In this document: positions 1 through 9,602 of the stretch, piece after piece
How the letters are laid out: each line of letters opens with the position of its first letter
Position numbering within the stretch: the stretch's first letter is position 1
Assembly (NCBI GenBank): GCA_023091665.1
Contig: JALJCQ010000007.1
Location: 496,001-560,000, forward strand
Source: Pythium myriotylum
Lineage: Eukaryota > Oomycota > Peronosporomycetes > Pythiales > Pythiaceae
DNA: 64,000 nucleotides
Direction of reading: 5' to 3'
The notes under the pieces: model-generated
What the model was told of the DNA's origin: nothing
Database searches by the model: none
Seen by the model: the letters and a program-made list of their open reading frames with translations, nothing else
Program-made: the position numbers and the translations under genes

Positions 1-2469
1 GTGAACGGCGTTGCCGGTGTGCGAGCCTCGCTTGGTGCAGGTGTCGAAGCGGCGGTAGAAGGGGACTCAACCATCGGGGCGAACGTGAGGGATCGCTGGA
101 CAAGCCGGTCGGATACGACCTCAGAGTGCTCGATGCAAGCCGACTTGTTCCTGTAGTCGGTGGACGATCGAACAACACATCCAGCATCTGAAAACGTACC
201 CTGTGGCAGGTAGTACTGGTGGTACTTCTCCCAGCACGACCAGTCGTGACGCTGACAACCGTATCCCCTCGTGTCTTCCCCGTAGGTTCGCTTGCAGAGC
301 GACACGTTATGCTTCAGGCACACCGTCGTGATCGTTGTATCCGCACGTCCTTCAAAACGGCAGACTATGCAAGTGCGCTTCCTTCTCTGTCCCTTGAACA
401 CGTGCGCGGACGACATATCAGTGCACACTTCTGAGGTGTTAGCTGGTGATCCGAGACTCGGTGAGCGTGCAGGCTGGGACGACGGCGACTGCCAGGGCGA
501 TCGCTCATTCGATCTTGGTGTCGAGCTCACTGCGCCCTCGTACAACATAGCCTCATCGCCCATTGCATCCTGCCATTTGCCGTGCAGCATCTCTCGGATC
601 AAGTCGGTCACGAATGCCCGATGGGAATCGCGCTCAGGTCTTGTGTCGTTTAGACACAGTCGTCTGGTGAGGTACGCGTTGACACGAGCGATGTCAATGA
701 CTGCGAACGCAAGTTTCTTGTGCCACTTCTTGAAAGAATGGCCATCAGCAACTGAGAAGCGAGCCCGCAATTGATCGTTTCGATCCACGCCCTGCATATG
801 CTGATTGTACTCCTTGATTGCAGTCGGCGCTTGAACCGAGACCTTCTCTCCACGGATCTGTCGCTCAACAGACGATATCGACGAGGTGTCCGCATTGGAG
901 ATGATTGTAACAATATTCCCATCACACCACGATGCTGCCAGGATCTTGGAATCTGTGCAGACAGCTTGTAAGTAGTCTCCTCGCTTGACCTCTCCTCCAC
1001 CTCGAGGTGTGCGATCACCAGCTTCCACCCGATCCAAAGGTTCACTTTGGTCGCCAAGGTCTTGTTCCGAACCTGAGTCGTCATCACCTCTGCTACGCTT
1101 CTGCTTCGACTTGTTGGTGTCCTTTTCCCTCTTGCGCGGGTCAGGGAGCACAACATGGCGAGGGAAGTGCTTGCTCAGCTGCTTCACAGTTCCTGTGCAG
1201 AACAATCGCTTGATGCGAAGGGCTTCGAGCAACTGGACGGACGTGTTGTAGTTGTCACAGTTGACGATTCGACCGCTGCCGTGGAACGGGAGCGTGATCT
1301 CGAGCACGATCTGCCTTGTCTTCGACGTGATACTCATTTCATCAGCGAGAAGCTCCGTGTTCGTCGCGTCGTGCACACCAGTCGCTCTTTGCTCTATGGT
1401 GGATTCGCAGTGAAGTCGGTAGCTGAGAGCAATCCACGTAGTCGCACAGCAGCACATATAAAACTTGAAATGGTACTTGCCCGTCGGTTTCGTAGGGTTG
1501 AAGACGATCATGTGACGAGCGAACTTGGACCTCGCAGCCACACTCGCTTCGTCCACGGCTAGGTTTCGGCCCACCTCGACGTACTTGCCACCCGTCTGCT
1601 TGAGCATGTTGAGCAGAGTGCGAATGCGGACCGCGGCGTCGACGCGAAGCTCATCTGGCGTGATCGACCTTGGGTTTCGGAAGCAAAACGCTGAGCGGAG
1701 CTGCTTGAAGCGTCTCAAAGACATGATATTGTCGAGGTTGCTCCTTGTGGTCGTGAAAATAGCGTCCTCAATTTGCTCACCCCAGTAGTTCGCGTACTCA
1801 CCCTTTCGAACGAGTGCCATATACCAAATGATACCGAGGAACTTCATCAACTCGTCCATCGTAAAAGGAACCGGCACCTTGTTTATTCTGGCTTGACAAT
1901 TCGTGTGCTCTAGCACTTGTCGCCAATAGTAAACTGGAAGATAGGCGAAAAAGCTGGAGCTTGCCGAGTGGTCAAAGATGTGGCGGTACTCCGGCTTGGG
2001 TCGGGTCAAATTCGTTCCGTCGTCATGCGAATACAGAGTTGTTGGGGCTCGCATAGCTGCCTCCGGCGTGAATCGCATGCTTTGGATCTTCTCGACTTCA
2101 GCGAGACTTGTAGGTGCAGTTTGCTTCGTGTCAAACTCTTCGTACTCCACGAGGTGTTGCACATCTTCGTCGATTTCAACAGCATCATGCGGATCGGGGC
2201 GACACAACTGTTGCCATCGCGTGACGGACGTCTGTGCGCCGAGTCTCTTATAGTTCTCGAAGCCTTGCTTGACAATAGCGACGCTGATCTTCTCAGCTCG
2301 ATTCTGGAACTTGGATTCCAGCCAACGAATCTCGTACAATCCTTGCTTCGTCATGTAGCGGTAGTCGCTGACCCGACCCACGATGTACGCAGCGCCAACA
2401 TCTTCGTAGGTTTTGTCCTTGAGCCACTTATCGTAGGCTGGAGAAAAAGCTACTAGTTTCCCCAAAAAA
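1..2469 (-). CDS. PiggyBac-type transposase (DDE core and C-terminal Cys-rich finger), 3' end beyond window
   Basis: The frame is open from about 2492 down to the window edge, so the stop codon is not visible. The translation follows the PiggyBac (DDE_Tnp_1_7) plan: an N-terminal helical part, then VDEAS with the first catalytic Asp at 1551-1553, CDNYNTS with the second at 1254-1256, and MQGVDRND with the third at 783-785, followed by KKWHKK and an NAYLTRR helix. All three catalytic Asp are kept. After a Ser/Pro-rich linker comes a Cys/His-rich segment (CIVC, CLKH, LCKR, CQRHDWSCW) that resembles the PiggyBac C-terminal zinc-binding domain, which contacts transposon ends in known family members. 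It would cut and paste DNA at TTAA sites; the ends are outside or unrecognised here. It has no own start: the frame is entered from the chromodomain reading frame at 3246 through a one-base shift in the T6 run at 2464-2469 (minus strand). Confidence 0.8.
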
Positions 2470-3246
2470 GTACGCTCCAGACCGTCCGTGCGTCAGGTCT
2501 TCTTCTTCTTGCCTCCTGTGGTCGTCGCTCGACCGGCACGCGTGGGCCACGAGAGGCTGACCGGCTCTGGCTTTCTGCTTCCCTGGGGCGCGCGGACGGT
2601 CCATGGTGTCGGTGGGGCTCAACTCCATTGGCGCATGCTGTGCGTTCGCACCGCACAAGCCAAGCTCAAATTCTTTTCGCTCCTCGAGACCACTCGCAGG
2701 CTGCCATTCAGGTTCGTCGAGACCAACACGCTTCACAAGATACTCGACAGTGTTGCCTCTCAACCGCTTCTTGAGGATGGCTTCGACTGCTGGCGCCTCA
2801 TGTCCCTTTTCGAGGCCGTAGTCACAGTCAGGGTCGCTCGCGCAATCGCCGTCATCGTCGTCGCCACCAGCGGATTGATCGGGATCTAGCTCGAGAGCTC
2901 GAGGGCTCGAGGGAGTAGCGCCGACAGAAGACTGACTGGGCGACGAAGAATCGGATTTGCTCTCTTCAAGGTCATGATCGCCGTGCACATGACGGGGCAT
3001 TGGAGTTACCTTCGCCCTCTTTTTGGCCTTGCTTGGAGCTGTCTTCCCCTTTGCTTCGAATGCGGCGACAAGGTCATCACAGCTCAGATCGCTCTCCTTC
3101 ACCCACGTGCACTCCGTATAGCCCTTCCACTTCACAAGGTAATCGATACCGCGCCTGTGTACGCGTTTGTCTCGGATAGCTTCTACTTCGTACTCATCTT
3201 CGTTCTCATCTTCTTTCACTGCTGGTTTCTTCCGCTTCGACCCCAT
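2428..3246 (-). CDS. Tandem chromodomain N-terminal region of the PiggyBac-type transposase
   Basis: This 272-codon frame starts with ATG at 3246. Residues about 19-66 form a clear chromodomain (YEVEAI, YLVKWKGY, TWV). An acidic and Ser-rich linker follows, then a second, more divergent chromodomain at about 151-190 (VEAILKK, VEYLVKR, EPEWQP). The second copy lacks the usual VKW aromatic. The frame runs into a stop at 2428, while the transposase frame overlaps it. Removing one T from the T6 run at 2464-2469 would fuse the two, so I read them as one gene whose product binds methylated histone tails and directs the transposase. The overhang 3' of the run (about 13 residues) is then spurious. 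Chromodomain fusions to transposases and integrases are known from chromoviruses; the tandem arrangement is directly visible here. The frameshift could be a real mutation, a sequencing error, or less likely recoding. Confidence 0.8.
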   Translation of the reverse strand: MGSKRKKPAVKEDENEDEYEVEAIRDKRVHRRGIDYLVKWKGYTECTWVKESDLSCDDLVAAFEAKGKTAPSKAKKRAKVTPMPRHVHGDHDLEESKSDSSSPSQSSVGATPSSPRALELDPDQSAGGDDDDGDCASDPDCDYGLEKGHEAPAVEAILKKRLRGNTVEYLVKRVGLDEPEWQPASGLEERKEFELGLCGANAQHAPMELSPTDTMDRPRAPGKQKARAGQPLVAHACRSSDDHRRQEEEDLTHGRSGAYFFGETSSFFSSLR

Positions 3247-3538
3247 CGCTCACTTCCAACACTCAGTTCGCGTGTTGCACGCGTTGGCTATCTCCAAGGG
3301 CATCAATCCACTTGGACTTACAATAAGCGCGACAACCAATCATGTCCTTTCATCTTTTGCCTTGCTTGCTCTATACCATTAATGCCGATAAAGCTATACC
3401 AATTGTAAGCTTTATGATGGTGACTAGTGAGGTGAAGAATCAACTACCATCATTTAGCTCACCTCTTGTATATAATTACTGGGGGTAATCATATACAAAT
3501 AAGAAGGATCGTGAAGGTGCTTGCCCATCGCATGCTGG

Positions 3539-3648
3539 CCTCACTTGAATGACACCATCTTTAAACATGATGTTTGTATGTGAATATAGCTCTTTATTTA
3601 ATACCCATTGTAAGCTTAAAGATGGGCACTAGGGTCATTCAGATGAGG
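3539..3648. repeat. Short inverted-repeat element (MITE-like), 110 bp
   Basis: The two ends are imperfect inverted repeats: the left arm reads CCTCACTTGAATGAC then ACCATCTTTAA, and the right arm, reversed, reads CCTCATCTGAATGAC, a few extra bases, then CCCATCTTTAA. The middle is AT-rich. A related right-arm piece (TACCAATTGTAAGC, then GATGGTGACTAG) lies just to the left at about 3396-3427, and ACCATCATTTAGCTCACCTC is at about 3446-3465. No target duplication was resolved. It lies 5' of the chromodomain-PiggyBac start, so it could equally be regulatory. Confidence 0.45.
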
Positions 3649-3649
3649 T

Positions 3650-3884
3650 TATGAAACGATCATGAAGAGCTGATGAGCTGAGTGCGATGGTGCCGCAGTA
3701 AGGAGTATGAGTCTCCTAGGCGAGGCAGCGCTGACTTGACGAAGCACCAGCTGCGTTCAACAATACCAACAAATCGCTAGCACCTCTGTGTCTGACGCGA
3801 TAGGACGCTATTCGTACGCAACAAACACACTGACGACGCTGGCGCGCTGTGTGTGCCTCAGATGATGAAAAAATTGGCATTCAA
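3650..3884. other. Non-coding spacer
   Basis: I see no convincing reading frame, tRNA or repeat between the inverted-repeat cluster and the 3' end of the coiled-coil gene. Confidence 0.4.
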
Positions 3885-5561
3885 TTATCCACGCAACCTG
3901 TTATTCGAGAACTCCTGTTGCTTCCCTAGGACATATGAGACTACGCTACTGAGTAGTTCCGTGCCCGAAGAATCACTCATGGCAATGATGGATGGAGCCA
4001 CGGCTTCACACAGCGCATCCATATCCCTCTTCAGCTCGTCTGCCTCGACCACGTACTTTATGTACCCGTCAGGAGTGTGGCTGATGTCGTTTCGCACGTC
4101 TCGCCATCTCTTGAAAAGCTTTCGGAGGCGATTCAATTGGACAGTGTCAGCCCCGCGAGCCTCCGTTACACGCACTGCCATGTTTGCCATGCTTGCATTG
4201 TTCCCTAGGGCACCAACAACTCAGCATCCAGCACACACCAACCAAGGTATGTAGAACTTACAGAATGGGCCATTCTCGAAAGGGCTCTTGGCCCGGCTCT
4301 TGAAGCGCCCATCTCCATTGTACGCACAACTTGTGGCCATCTTGAGTTTCTTGAGCTCGAACTCCACCTTGCTGGCGCGGCTGAACAAGTCAAGCGACGC
4401 GATTGCCTCGTCACGCTGTTCCTCAGCGACACGTAATTGCATCTTGGACTGTTCGAGCTGTGCTCGATATTGATGCTGTTGTTGTGCAAACGTAACCTCC
4501 GCGGCCTGAAACTGTGTCTTCAATCGATGCAACTCCTTCAACTTCGGGCCAAGCACTTGGGACAACTCGAGGTTAGTCGCTTCTGCCTTGGCCAACTTCT
4601 CTTTCGCAGCTTCTAACTCCTTCTCAGCCATCGTACTGCCCGATATTTGCTCCCTCAGTGTCCGTGATGCTTGTTCTTTGCGCCTGAGGGTTTCTTGCTG
4701 CGTCGCCACTTGCTCATCTTGCTCTTGAATCTTTTTCTTGAGCTCCTTGATCATAGATATGTAGCTTGATGAGGCCTCCTCCACTGCGCGCTTCTGCTGC
4801 TCCTCAATATCCTGTTTCGCCTTCGCCACTGCAGCATCGCGGGCTTTTACGGCTTCTTCCAGACACGTACACTGCGCGACAAGCTTCGTGTTCTCCTCAG
4901 CGAGTGCAGATGCGTCCGCGGCAAGCTTTCTCTTTGCCTCAACTTCTTGCTCCAAGCTCGCCTTGGCCTCATCGGATTCACGTCGAACTCTGGCCTCTTC
5001 GTCTCTCACCTTCTGCATCTGTTGCTGCTTCAATTCGAGCCGACGCCGCGCTTGCTTGATGTGGTTATTGAGAACACGTTCTTCAAGATGAGCTAAGCGT
5101 GTGTTGAGCAACTTGTAGAACGGTCCGACTTTTCCCCCGCTCTTCTTCTTTTTGTCGTGATCGGAGACGACGCCCAAGAGCCACGCAAAATCTGCATCCG
5201 AGATCGCATTCGGCTGTGTTTGCACAGCAGGCGGTCGACCGCGAAGCTTCGGAGCTGGTGTGTCCGAGAAGATGGTGGACTTGTAGTTCTTGTACTTCTT
5301 CCTCGGCCTTCCTGTCTCCCCACTGCTACCAACCCACGCTGACGGTGTGGTGGACACTGTCGGTAGCTCTGGGTTCTCCGTCGCGGCGGATGAGGCTCCG
5401 ACTTGGGAGCTAGTATCCTGGACAGCCGTCGCGCAACCATGGCGCAGTTCCTGAGGAGGTGACGATGGCATCAAAATACTTGACTTTTGACTGAATCGGG
5501 GGGCCAATCGCGTTGTTCTCGACGGAGCTCGTTTGTCTGACCGGTCAACTCTAGTGACCAT
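3885..5561 (-). CDS. Coiled-coil protein of unknown function, two exons
   Basis: Exon 1 runs 5561-4262 and exon 2 runs 4204-3885. The 57-nt intron (4261-4205) begins GTAAGT and ends CCCTAG. Splicing joins the frames exactly (1300 + 320 nt = 540 codons, 539 residues) and replaces the run-on end of exon 1. The first 150 residues are Ser/Pro/Lys-rich and hold a basic, AT-hook-like GRPRKK and a RGRPP stretch. About residues 155-420 are a long charged coiled coil (Gln/Glu/Lys/Ala-rich heptads). Exon 2 adds a short conserved-looking helical tail (LRKLFKRWRDVRNDISHTP). No catalytic motif is visible. The basic GRP motifs plus coiled coil suggest a nuclear, DNA- or chromatin-associated oligomer, but that is inference. 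It is one of the few intact, intron-bearing non-transposon genes here. The start ATG lies inside an AAAGATGGTCACTAG string that resembles the nearby inverted-repeat ends. Confidence 0.7.
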
Positions 5562-5840
5562 CTTTAAACGGTTCCTTTGAATACCGTTAACTGACGAAAC
5601 CCTATACCTATTTCAAGCTTAAAGCTGAAGATGTCAAGCCGACTACCATCAATAATCAATATTTTTGTATATCATTACACCTCCTTAATGTATACTAAAA
5701 CCAAGCAGAAAGATGGTAAAACTTCAATTGAGTGACATAATTGTGGATACTGACGCACCAGACCACCATCAATAAGCTTGGAGTGTGTATATGATTATGG
5801 ACGGGAATTACATAGCAATACCAAGTCGAAAGATGGTGTG
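5556..5840. repeat. Cluster of ACCATC...GATGGT-bounded AT-rich pieces between divergent genes
   Basis: Three stretches of about 73-76 bp start with ACCATC and end with AAGATGGT or a variant: about 5558-5634 (degenerate right end AGATGT), 5644-5717 and 5763-5836. They share internal GTATAT and ATACCAA-type words and resemble the pieces at 3396-3648. The cluster fills the space between the coiled-coil gene (-) and the DOT1-like gene (+), so it contains whatever divergent promoters these genes use. It may be a family of tiny MITEs or promoter-associated repeats. Confidence 0.4.
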
Positions 5841-6259
5841 GTTTGAACGCTGAGCCAGAGTGATCGAAAATGTCTGGCTTCTCTGAGCATGAAGATTACC
5901 ATCTCGTGGCCCTGGCCAGAGAGTACGAGGATTGAGGCAGGAAGGTCTCGTGGGCAGCGCTAGCAGCTGCGATGGCGTACTCAAAGAAGGATGCGCAGGC
6001 GCTGAAGCGGCGGTTGACCACTCTGAAGACAACACACGGCAAGCTTCTGCGAGGGTTCCCAAGTCGTTTTCTCAAGTCCCTTGAGCATGCACGATCGGTC
6101 ACCTCAAGACCCCGAAGACATGGCTTCATCCTCCCATACACTACGCCCACTCACCAGCCCGTCTCGCTTCACCCATTGACTCTGAGTAAGGTCGATTCAC
6201 CGCTATCGTCAAACACTTCTGTCTGCAGAGAATCTCAAGGCGACGAGCACCAACACAAC

Positions 6260-6931
6260 ATGGTCAGGACCACCCAACCCACCATCGAAGCCAACCCGCT
6301 CTCAGTGTCGGACTCTGGCCGCGTGGTTGCAGAGATATTTGCTGGGATCGCCAAGTCTGACGTCCGCCAAGCTGCCGGCCGCACGGAGTTCAATGTTGGC
6401 GAGTTGGCGACAGATGGAGTGGCAAACTTGGTTGATCGATGCCAACTCCGTCGACAAGATGTCTTCCTCGACGTCGGCTCAGGTGTCGGGAACGTGATTG
6501 CTCAAGTTGTCCTTCAAACGGCGGCGGATCGAGCGATTGGAATTGAGATCCGCAAGGATGTCGCGTCCCTTGGGTCACTGGCAATTTTCGAGGCGACGGC
6601 GCAGTACCCGCGTCTCTCACGAGCAAGTAACCACCAGGGCGACGTCTTGCAGCTTGCCGAGGATTGGTCGGAGGTACTCGATACCACGGTGCTGTACGCA
6701 AACAATTTGCTCTTCACGCAGGAAGCCAGCCATGCTGTGCATCACTTATGCTGTGTCTTGCCAGGCTTGCGCATGGTTGTGCTTGGCGCGAGAGCTTGTC
6801 CACGGCATCGAAATCGATGCATGCGAGAGTTTTGTTTGCTGTGGCGCGAAGAGACTGGGACTCTCAGTGTTCGGACTGAGTACAAACATAGTCGAGTAGC
6901 CTTGTACGTCTACACAAGACCAACAGAGTAG
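6260..6931 (+). CDS. DOT1-like SAM-dependent methyltransferase (putative histone H3K79 methyltransferase), short form
   Basis: From the ATG at 6260 the product has 223 residues. The order of motifs fits the DOT1 fold: GELATDGV (about 47-54), then VFLDVGSGVGN (68-78, SAM-binding motif I), GIEIRKD (94-100), HQGDVLQL (125-132) and VLYANNLLF (144-152, the equivalent of the NN-F substrate or SAM loop of DOT1). Known DOT1 enzymes methylate Lys79 of histone H3 in the nucleosome core. Here almost the whole protein is the catalytic domain, with no long nucleosome-binding extension. An upstream in-frame ATG at 5972 would add 96 residues; I prefer 6260 because the upstream part is low in family similarity and overlaps the promoter region. 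The C-terminal strand region (LRMVVLGARACP onward) is less conserved. It appears intact and unspliced. It could be a member of an expanded oomycete DOT1-like family rather than the main enzyme. Confidence 0.72.
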   Translation: MVRTTQPTIEANPLSVSDSGRVVAEIFAGIAKSDVRQAAGRTEFNVGELATDGVANLVDRCQLRRQDVFLDVGSGVGNVIAQVVLQTAADRAIGIEIRKDVASLGSLAIFEATAQYPRLSRASNHQGDVLQLAEDWSEVLDTTVLYANNLLFTQEASHAVHHLCCVLPGLRMVVLGARACPRHRNRCMREFCLLWREETGTLSVRTEYKHSRVALYVYTRPTE

Positions 6932-6999
6932 GGATGGCAAAAATGAAGTTAAAATGAAGTCCATTACGAGATCAAATTCACGCCGCAGGAGCGACCGCA

Positions 7000-8259
7000 C
7001 TAGTTGTAGCGATGGGCATCTTCCGTAAGGAAATCCCATGCGTTGAACGTTGGGAAGACGTCCACGTGCTCTGGGAGTTGCGCAGCTTGGAATTCTTGGA
7101 AGTTGGCGGGCAGCCTCGCGCGATCGTACTCAGTGCAGTGTGTGAACGTACGCGAGATCAGTGCTTGAGCTTGCTCCATCGTAGTGCACACGAAGTTCAC
7201 GAATACGACCTGATGCAAACGCACTTCCGCCAAAACTGGGGTCCATTCGGCGGCCGTGATATGCGCGTCATCGACGACGACGACAGGGACATGGCGGTGG
7301 AGAGCGAAGCGCAGCGTCTGCAGGCATTCCCCACGGGCGTCGGCAAGGTTGGCCGGCACAAAATGGAAGCCTTGCTGGCTGCGGAAGACGTCGTCGCTTG
7401 AACAGATCAGGGTCTGGAGTCGCCGAGCTTGGGCGTACACCTTCGTCTGCAAAGCAAATGTCGTCTTGCCGCATCCCGGGAGACCGCGAAGAACGAAGAC
7501 GAGGCTCTGGAGCGCATCCCATCCAGTCGCACCCGCCCGCAACGTCGCGAAAGCGTCAACCCGTTCTCGTATCAACTCGAAGAACATGAGCAGCATCGGA
7601 TGGGTTCGCTCCAGGACTTGATCATCTTGCGCGGCGAAAATATCGCGGCGGATGGCGACCGTGTAGTGTGCAGCGTAAGCTTCGTTGTCCTGATAGAACA
7701 ACTGGAGTCGCCTGCGCATCGTTGACTCAGGAATGTCGTGCCACGAGCGAGTGAGGAGGTCTTGAGCGTCGAGATTTCCCTCGAAACTGACGCGACAGAA
7801 TGCGTGGTAGCCCTCTCGTGCCAGCAACACGTATCTGTTCCACTCTGAGTACGTCACGTTGGTGTTGTCGATTATCACGATCGGAACACGTCGAATCAGC
7901 GCTTGGAAACACTCCGCTTGGCAACGCGCATGCGCTTCCCCGAGCCTGGTCGAATCATATCTGTAACCGTGGTGAGTGATGAAATATGTGTCTGCGCTGC
8001 AGATCTGGGCCTCGAGCCCAATCGATTCGGCGTAAAGCTTGAGGAACGTTGCGAACGTTGACTTCCCGCACCCTGGTAGCCCACGGAGGATGACGACGAG
8101 GCTTCGACGATCGCGAGTGCGGATGCGCTCGTCGCTGAACTTATCGACGATCATACGGACCTCCTCGGGGAACATGCGGACGATCGGGTGCTCCATGATT
8201 GTGAGACCCAGAGCAACTGTGGCACGAGAGCGAGAAAACTCGTGCTTGATGGGAATCAA
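7000..8259 (-). CDS. Tandem P-loop kinase-like protein (two N4BP2/AAA_33-type domains)
   Basis: Uninterrupted 419-residue frame. Two copies of the same domain follow each other. Copy 1: VVILRGLPGCGKST (Walker A, 55-68), CSADTYF (87-93), DNTNVTYSEW (131-140). Copy 2: VFVLRGLPGCGKTT (254-267), CSSDDVF (286-292), DDAHITAAEW (330-339). These are the hallmarks of the small polynucleotide-kinase-like P-loop family found in NEDD4-binding protein 2 and its paralogues, where a Ser/Asp after strand 2 and the DNT motif form the active site. Copy 2 has changed DNT to DDA and may be less active. The substrate cannot be told; nucleic-acid 5' ends or a nucleoside are possible. An alternative start is Met22. 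It lies convergent with the DOT1-like gene, 68 bp away. The codon pattern and lack of breaks suggest a functional host gene. Confidence 0.75.
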   Translation of the reverse strand: MIPIKHEFSRSRATVALGLTIMEHPIVRMFPEEVRMIVDKFSDERIRTRDRRSLVVILRGLPGCGKSTFATFLKLYAESIGLEAQICSADTYFITHHGYRYDSTRLGEAHARCQAECFQALIRRVPIVIIDNTNVTYSEWNRYVLLAREGYHAFCRVSFEGNLDAQDLLTRSWHDIPESTMRRRLQLFYQDNEAYAAHYTVAIRRDIFAAQDDQVLERTHPMLLMFFELIRERVDAFATLRAGATGWDALQSLVFVLRGLPGCGKTTFALQTKVYAQARRLQTLICSSDDVFRSQQGFHFVPANLADARGECLQTLRFALHRHVPVVVVDDAHITAAEWTPVLAEVRLHQVVFVNFVCTTMEQAQALISRTFTHCTEYDRARLPANFQEFQAAQLPEHVDVFPTFNAWDFLTEDAHRYN

Positions 8260-8289
8260 TGACAGCTTGAGCGGGACAGGACGTTAGCA

Positions 8290-9375
8290 TGCATCAACCA
8301 ACGATGAGAATCACGTCTACTTACACATTCGTTGCACGCGCATTGTGCTGTTTTGGAGGCGTTTGCTGTCGCTGTTGAGATGGCGGAGCGGAGCAGAGCG
8401 AAGTCGAATGGCTAGGAGGAGGTGGAGAACTGGTTGAGTGGGCCACGATGAATATGTGGCAACGAGCTCACGCATCATGTGACGACGAGGGATGGACAGC
8501 CGCGAAGATTAGCTTTGAAACTTTCCTGAAAACAACGGCGTTCAATTGAGTGGTGTCGGAAAGCAACGGCACTTGATGCAGCTATTTCTCCAATCGTTGC
8601 TTGACCCCACATTTTTCTCCAATCAACATCGACAAGTCAAACGGGCAAATTTTGCACGATCGAGGGATGGGACGGTAAAAATTTATCCACTTTTGGGTTG
8701 AGGGAACAGCCCAATTTTTCGAATGCGTGATATGGAAAGACGAAATTATGGGTGCGGGAATGGCGAACGGGCAAATTTTGCACGATCTATAAATATTATA
8801 CTTGAAATTTGTATTGATACACTTCCTATTGTTCAGCTCGCGTTCGCGAAAGGGTTAAGTGCTACAAGCGCATTAAAAAAGAACATTTTGCGGTGGATCC
8901 CATCTACGGTCGCCGCGCCGGCCTCCCACAGTGTCAATTCTGCCGCCGAGAGTGGATCCTCACAGACAGTTGTGCCCCCATCCACCTTTCACAGTAGAAA
9001 CCATAAATAAGAAGAGTTTCTAAACATCACTTTCTCATGTGTACGTTCAATACACAATATAATGTGGACCACTCGGGATTGTGGATAATAACATCTAGCG
9101 TAACGATCTGGTTAGTTACGGAAGTAGACGTGGAATATGGACGAAGGCCAATATGGTGCACTTCATTCATGGAAGAAAGGAACACTCACAGGAGCAAATT
9201 CTCCACTTTTGTGAACAAGCAGTGTCTCGAGGTTCTAGTTCGGACTCGCCTACGTCTAGCCTCAAACAAAATCACACGCAACATGAACGATCGGTGCCTT
9301 TTCTCTAAACCGTGCGCAAAATTCGCCTTTCCTAAGGGGAAACAGTATCGGCTGCGCAAAGTTACCGGAGATTTT
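8290..9375. other. Non-coding spacer with a 21-bp direct repeat
   Basis: There is no supportable gene. The string ACGGGCAAATTTTGCACGAT, followed by C in both places, occurs at about 8641 and 8767, 126 bp apart. TTCTCCAATC also occurs twice (about 8586 and 8614). The remainder is AT-rich and anonymous. Confidence 0.45.
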
Positions 9376-9501
9376 GCTCAATTTTGCCGGAGAAAATGCG
9401 CACGTTTGCCAGAGATGTGCGCAAAACTGTCGGAGAATTGCGCAAAACTGTCGGACAATTGCGCAAAACGCCGAGAGACCTGCGCAAAACTACGGACAAA
9501 A
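9376..9501. repeat. 21-bp tandem repeat
   Basis: TGCGCAAAAC recurs at 9418, 9439, 9460 and 9481, an exact 21-bp period, with one or two diverged copies before it (about 9376-9417). Since 21 is a multiple of 3, the overlapping + frame reads Cys-Ala-Lys heptads, but no other evidence supports a gene there. Confidence 0.7.
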
Positions 9502-9602
9502 GCAGTTGTGACTGAGTCAGTACACAGCCAACTCAACACCATTTCCGCTCGGCTTTGCTTCCCATCTGTGGTACCATGGAGTTGGATTTTCTGCCGGGAA
9601 CC

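Noticed and set aside
650..1156. Minus-strand frame of 168 codons
   Set aside because: It is an out-of-frame shadow of the PiggyBac transposase, whose true frame contains the catalytic Asp residues.
7000..8259. Zeta-toxin or AAA-type toxin kinase
   Set aside because: Walker A context, DNT motif and tandem layout fit N4BP2-like kinases better; no antitoxin neighbour and the genome is eukaryotic.
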